Shown here piece after piece: positions 60,431 through 64,000 of a stretch of DNA of 64,000 nucleotides. Source of the stretch: Sipunculus nudus (lineage: Eukaryota; Annelida; Sipuncula; Golfingiida; Sipunculidae); contig CM049311.1 of NCBI GenBank assembly GCA_026874595.1, forward strand, positions 17,815,676 through 17,879,675, written 5' to 3'. The notes under the pieces are model-generated. The model did not search any database. It saw only the letters and a program-made list of their open reading frames with translations, and was not told the origin of the DNA. A program made the translations under genes and the position numbers. The first letter of the stretch is position 1. Each line of letters opens with the position of its first letter.

Positions 60431-62200
60431 AATCCCGGATACTGAGGCCAAATATTTATTTTATCTGGTATACATTGAACTTTGGAGCGTCCGAGGGGAG
60501 TTGATCTGTGTGAGATGTTGAAGGAGTGTGTAATGATAAGTCAATTTTCTTTTGTTTTTAAAAACATTATTTGATCATGTTTGTAAATCGCGTCATTTTA
60601 TGGTTATTTGATTACAGGGAAATATAAGAATAAGTTTTAAGTTGCCATTACATTGCTGGATTTAAACTGTCACCGGTAGTTTGAGGTAGCCGGCAATGGT
60701 CAGTGTCTGCTGCAAGAGCCAGATGACCATCTCGCTCCTTAACCAGAAATTCGCGAGTCCGATCTGATGCAAGGACATTACGAACCGAGCGTCCGAAAGA
60801 AGTTTCCAGCGTCACCGACGCATATATATACTCCCGCATCGTGAAAGCTGTTAATCAACTCATTATGTGGCATTTGACATTTAATTTTCTCTTTTGGACA
60901 CCACATGTGCGTCAGACTGTACTAAATTATTTAGAGTCAGTTATTAATTTATTTTTCTTATTTAGGCCTGATGTCTTGTGTCATTTCTTAGGTTTAATTT
61001 GTAGGAAGTGCTCATATTCCCACTACATGATATTGGATGCTAAGTAACCTCCCCCCCCCCCCCCTCCCCACCACCCCTTGCGTTTATACTTTTATAACTA
61101 TACAGACACTGTATAGCCAGGGCTTATATAATATAAAGCGCCGTATTGTTGAGAAAGCCAGTGACCCCGCCCTGGGCGTCCATTGGCCCACGTCTGGTAA
61201 TTAAAGGACCAGCAGAAAGGTGGCAAATCTTTGCACCCGACTCTGGACAAGCCTACTTTATAATCGGTGGCTAATTAATAAGTCATTCCAAATATAGATA
61301 AGAGGGCTGGCAGACCTGGTGTCTTACACCTCTCACAGTCTCAGGTTCATCCAATTACCAGGTTATGACTGTAGGGAATGGACCGCAGCAGCTGTGTGGC
61401 ATGTGATAAGCAAGTGCTATTCCCAGGGGTACATTTTGGTTTACATATATATTTTTCTTTGCCTTTTTTTTGCAAATTCATGTAGAAGCCATCATGAAAA
61501 GAAAACAAAGGGCCTGCTTTTTCCCCCTGTTAAATTTGAAAGCATGTTTAGGGTATTTTAAATATTCATGTATACATTTAATTCATATAAGTAATCAAAT
61601 ATGCCTTTTAAAACATTTTATGAACTTGGTTTCTATCATTTCTAAAATATGTATTAAAATTAATTTTTCATTCCAATCATCAGACGTTTTATACATTTTA
61701 GAAGCAAGCATGCATGGTTGATCCATGTTTGTACTGAAAAAAAACTATTGTTGATATGTAAACCTTTGGATAATAAAGCTTTGAAATATTTTTTATTGAT
61801 TTTCGGGCTTGATTGCGGGCTTGAAACTTGAAGGGGCGGGTGCGGGCTCAAATAATCATAGAAACTGCGATGCGATGCTGGAGCCGGGGGGGGGGGGGGG
61901 GGGGGGGGCTTAATGTTTTCTTTGATTGGGGGTTGTTGTGCATGATGCGGGGCAGGTGCGGGTTCAATTTTTCGGCCCGCGCACGGCCTTTTTATCCAGG
62001 TATGAAGCTGCCTCTAGGTTATATAGAACCTTCCTTCATACAGCATATTGCAGTACTGAACCTTGAGGTTCCCAGCCTCAAGCGTAATCCTCTCAGATGT
62101 TGTACCTTTAAGATAAACCATGTGTATAACAAATCTATCTGTCAGGAATGAGGAGATCAATATCTCACCAATTTAAGTTACAGGTGTGCTCTCATAACTT
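60431..62200. other. No supported gene; homopolymer runs
   Basis: Contains C and G runs near 61050 and 61887. A small, less AT-rich open frame on the minus strand at 60648-60839, preceded by TATATATA, could be a first exon, but there is no further support. Confidence 0.35.
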
Positions 62201-62214
62201 TGATGGCGAGACCG

Positions 62215-62365
62215 TCAGACCACATCGTCCACCAATCAAAATTAAGCCTGAAGGGCGCTCACCCTGGGTTTGGGCCGACCGTGCAAAATCTCACCGCCTC
62301 GGCTGAGATCACGATTTCCCGGCTTTGAGCTCTGTGCTCTACCTCTGAGCCACAGAAGCCGGTTT
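62215..62365 (-). mobile_element. tRNA-derived repeat head
   Basis: Minus strand reads GTGGCTCAGAGGTAGAGCAC, a near-consensus A-box region typical of tRNA-derived SINEs. The B-box is not clear, so the element may be truncated. Confidence 0.45.
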
Positions 62366-62739
62366 TAAATTAATACAAGTGTTGGTAGGGCCCTTAGTAT
62401 GATTATTTTATTAAGCTATATTTCAGAAATCTGAGACCCATTTGTTACAAAAGTACTTGTATACAAATAAATGTAAATAAATGAATTAAGATTTTTTTTT
62501 TCTTTAATACATGACTAGCCGATAGACCCGGTATACCGGGCTTGTTACCGGGGTAGGGGAGATTCATTAACTGAGATGTGAAATGTTGGCTCATTTTTTT
62601 TATTCTAAAAGTTAACAGAAAATATAGGTTTTCAGTGGGAAACTGTCTCCATAAGATATGTATAAACATTTTGCCACGATTGCAGAATAACTCACGTACC
62701 TCTCTGAGGCACACGCTTCTGTGAACAGAAAACGTTCCT

Positions 62740-63055
62740 ACACTCTAAAAATGGATCGGTTAAATTCAACCAAAAAATTGGTTGAAATCAACCGGTCTTC
62801 TCGGTTGATATGTGTCCAACCAATTAACCGGTTGATTTCAACCGATTCCTATTGGTTGATTTTTCAACCAATTTTTTTGGTTGAAATCAACCATGTGACT
62901 GGTTGAAATCAACCATGTGATTGGTTGATATCAACCAACAATAATAGTTGAAAACAACCAATACTGAATCAACCAATTTGATTCAGATGACCATATTGGT
63001 TAAAATCAACCAAGAAAATTGGTTAAGAAGGAACCAACTGAATACCCTAGCAAAA
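62740..63055. repeat. Palindromic array of TGGTTGA/TCAACCA
   Basis: Starts CACTCTAAAAATGG and holds about fifteen alternating TGGTTGA and TCAACCA blocks, many as near-palindromes such as TGGTTGAAATCAACCA. The CACTCTAAAAA end resembles termini of CACTA/EnSpm-type non-autonomous elements. No coding potential. Confidence 0.8.
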
Positions 63056-63957
63056 TATGAAATGGTTACAAAATGCAGTTGAATTCAGCCACAATTGCCT
63101 GAAAACAACTAACATAAAAAAAAATTTGCATAAAATTGTGATGCAGTGTGCTTAAATATCATGGTGAAAAAGAATTAAATATACCTTTGTACCAAGTTAT
63201 GTCAAGGAATATTCCTCAGCCAGTCAAATGAACAAAATAAAACACAATTTGCACTTTGCATGATACTGCTGTTCCTCTGATTGTAGAAATGTAATGAAAT
63301 TGGAAATATCACTTTGTGTGGCAGTACAAGTGCTCTGATAACCAGCTTGCATTCATACATCAACCTTTTGTCTGAAATGGTAGACACAAAACAAGAGCAT
63401 TATATTTATAAAAATAATTATTTAATAAGTCCAGTAAAATAACAATGTAACATATAATTAAATCATGCATGCAGTACACAACTTGTAACTGCACAACTGG
63501 CGACACAAGCCTCCATTTAAAAACATATATGTACAAGTAAGATATTCTAGAGTCCAATGCTAAAAATTGAATTTCAGGAAATTGAATTCACAATTACTGA
63601 TAATTTAAAAATGGACAGATAGACAGGTAGACAAACAGAGTTAATCACTTTATCTCCCTTCCTGCTGAAGCTGGAAAATGATTAACATATGTTTGAAGTA
63701 CTCTGGAAGTGCAGTGTCATTGATACCTGACTCATAAAATGATGAAACAAGAGTCTACAGTCAATACTGTTCCCTGATGACTGTCTTCATTCCATATGCC
63801 TGCATGCATCATGGTGTCTGAGAAACACAGCAACACTGAACTCAGTCACTGTTGATCTTCATCAAACATTTAGAAACTGAATTTCTAGATCTGAAAATAC
63901 ATCAAATTTCACATTAATAATAAAAGATGAAAATATATGTGTTGGTGTTTATACTGC

Positions 63958-63960
<3 letters not shown>
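63056..63960. other. No supported feature
   Basis: AT-rich unique-looking sequence without a credible frame. Confidence 0.5.

Positions 63961-63964
<4 letters not shown>

Positions 63965-64000
<36 letters not shown>
63965..64000. repeat. (AT)n microsatellite at window end
   Basis: Alternating TA running off the window. Confidence 0.9.

Overview
This window is eukaryotic and looks molluscan, most likely a bivalve. It has short exons with GT/AG introns, long (AT)n runs, very high interspersed-repeat density, a metazoan GH9 cellulase, an SMCR8 orthologue, a Steamer-type LTR retrotransposon and many pearl/Helentron-like (HINE-like) elements. No bacterial-style operon, rRNA gene, functional tRNA gene or CRISPR array was seen. 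The species is not identified.

Region 1-13,275, plus strand: a multimodular secreted-type cellulase gene, entered part-way through. The order is a Gly/Gln/Pro linker (1-574), a CBM2-like carbohydrate-binding domain (about 575-676 and 949-1036), a very long Gly/His/Gln/Glu repeat linker (1042-2787), an acidic Ser/Gly/Glu linker (2788-3208), and a GH9 catalytic domain in eight exons from 3566 to 8270. A short last exon ends at the stop codon at 13190 and is followed by AATAAA. Splice phases agree from exon to exon, so the model is probably right, but the frame is broken repeatedly. Defects are two apparent 1-bp deletions, seven in-frame stops in the linkers, a stop created across one splice junction, and an in-frame loss of part of the GH9 barrel. 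The locus reads as a recently decayed pseudogene, with assembly error possible for the 1-bp events. Its last intron is 4.9 kb because of one repeat nested inside another.

Region 13,275-50,712, minus strand: a complete SMCR8 orthologue. I reconstructed 25 coding exons whose phases all join, giving 777 codons plus stop from 50692 to 15498. It faces the cellulase tail to tail. Its introns are packed with HINE-like elements, MITEs, a SINE with a 15-bp target duplication, and a young 5.6-kb Steamer-like Ty3/gypsy element (33311-38936). That element has 181-bp LTRs differing at one base, a TGTTA target duplication, a tRNA-Leu primer site and a polypurine tract. Its single gag-pol frame is interrupted by one stop inside integrase.

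Region 50,713-64,000: no convincing host gene. It holds an AT-rich minisatellite split by a HINE-like element, a terminal-inverted-repeat element carrying a decayed Ulp1/SENP-type (C48) peptidase fragment, a 660-bp unit with terminal direct repeats and two perfect GC-rich hairpins, other inverted-repeat and tRNA-derived repeats, and a dense palindromic array built on TGGTTGA/TCAACCA.

The most notable new pattern is a shared end structure across four otherwise unrelated repeat families in this window. Each begins with AAC, then a short hairpin and a subterminal inverted repeat that is matched just before the right end.
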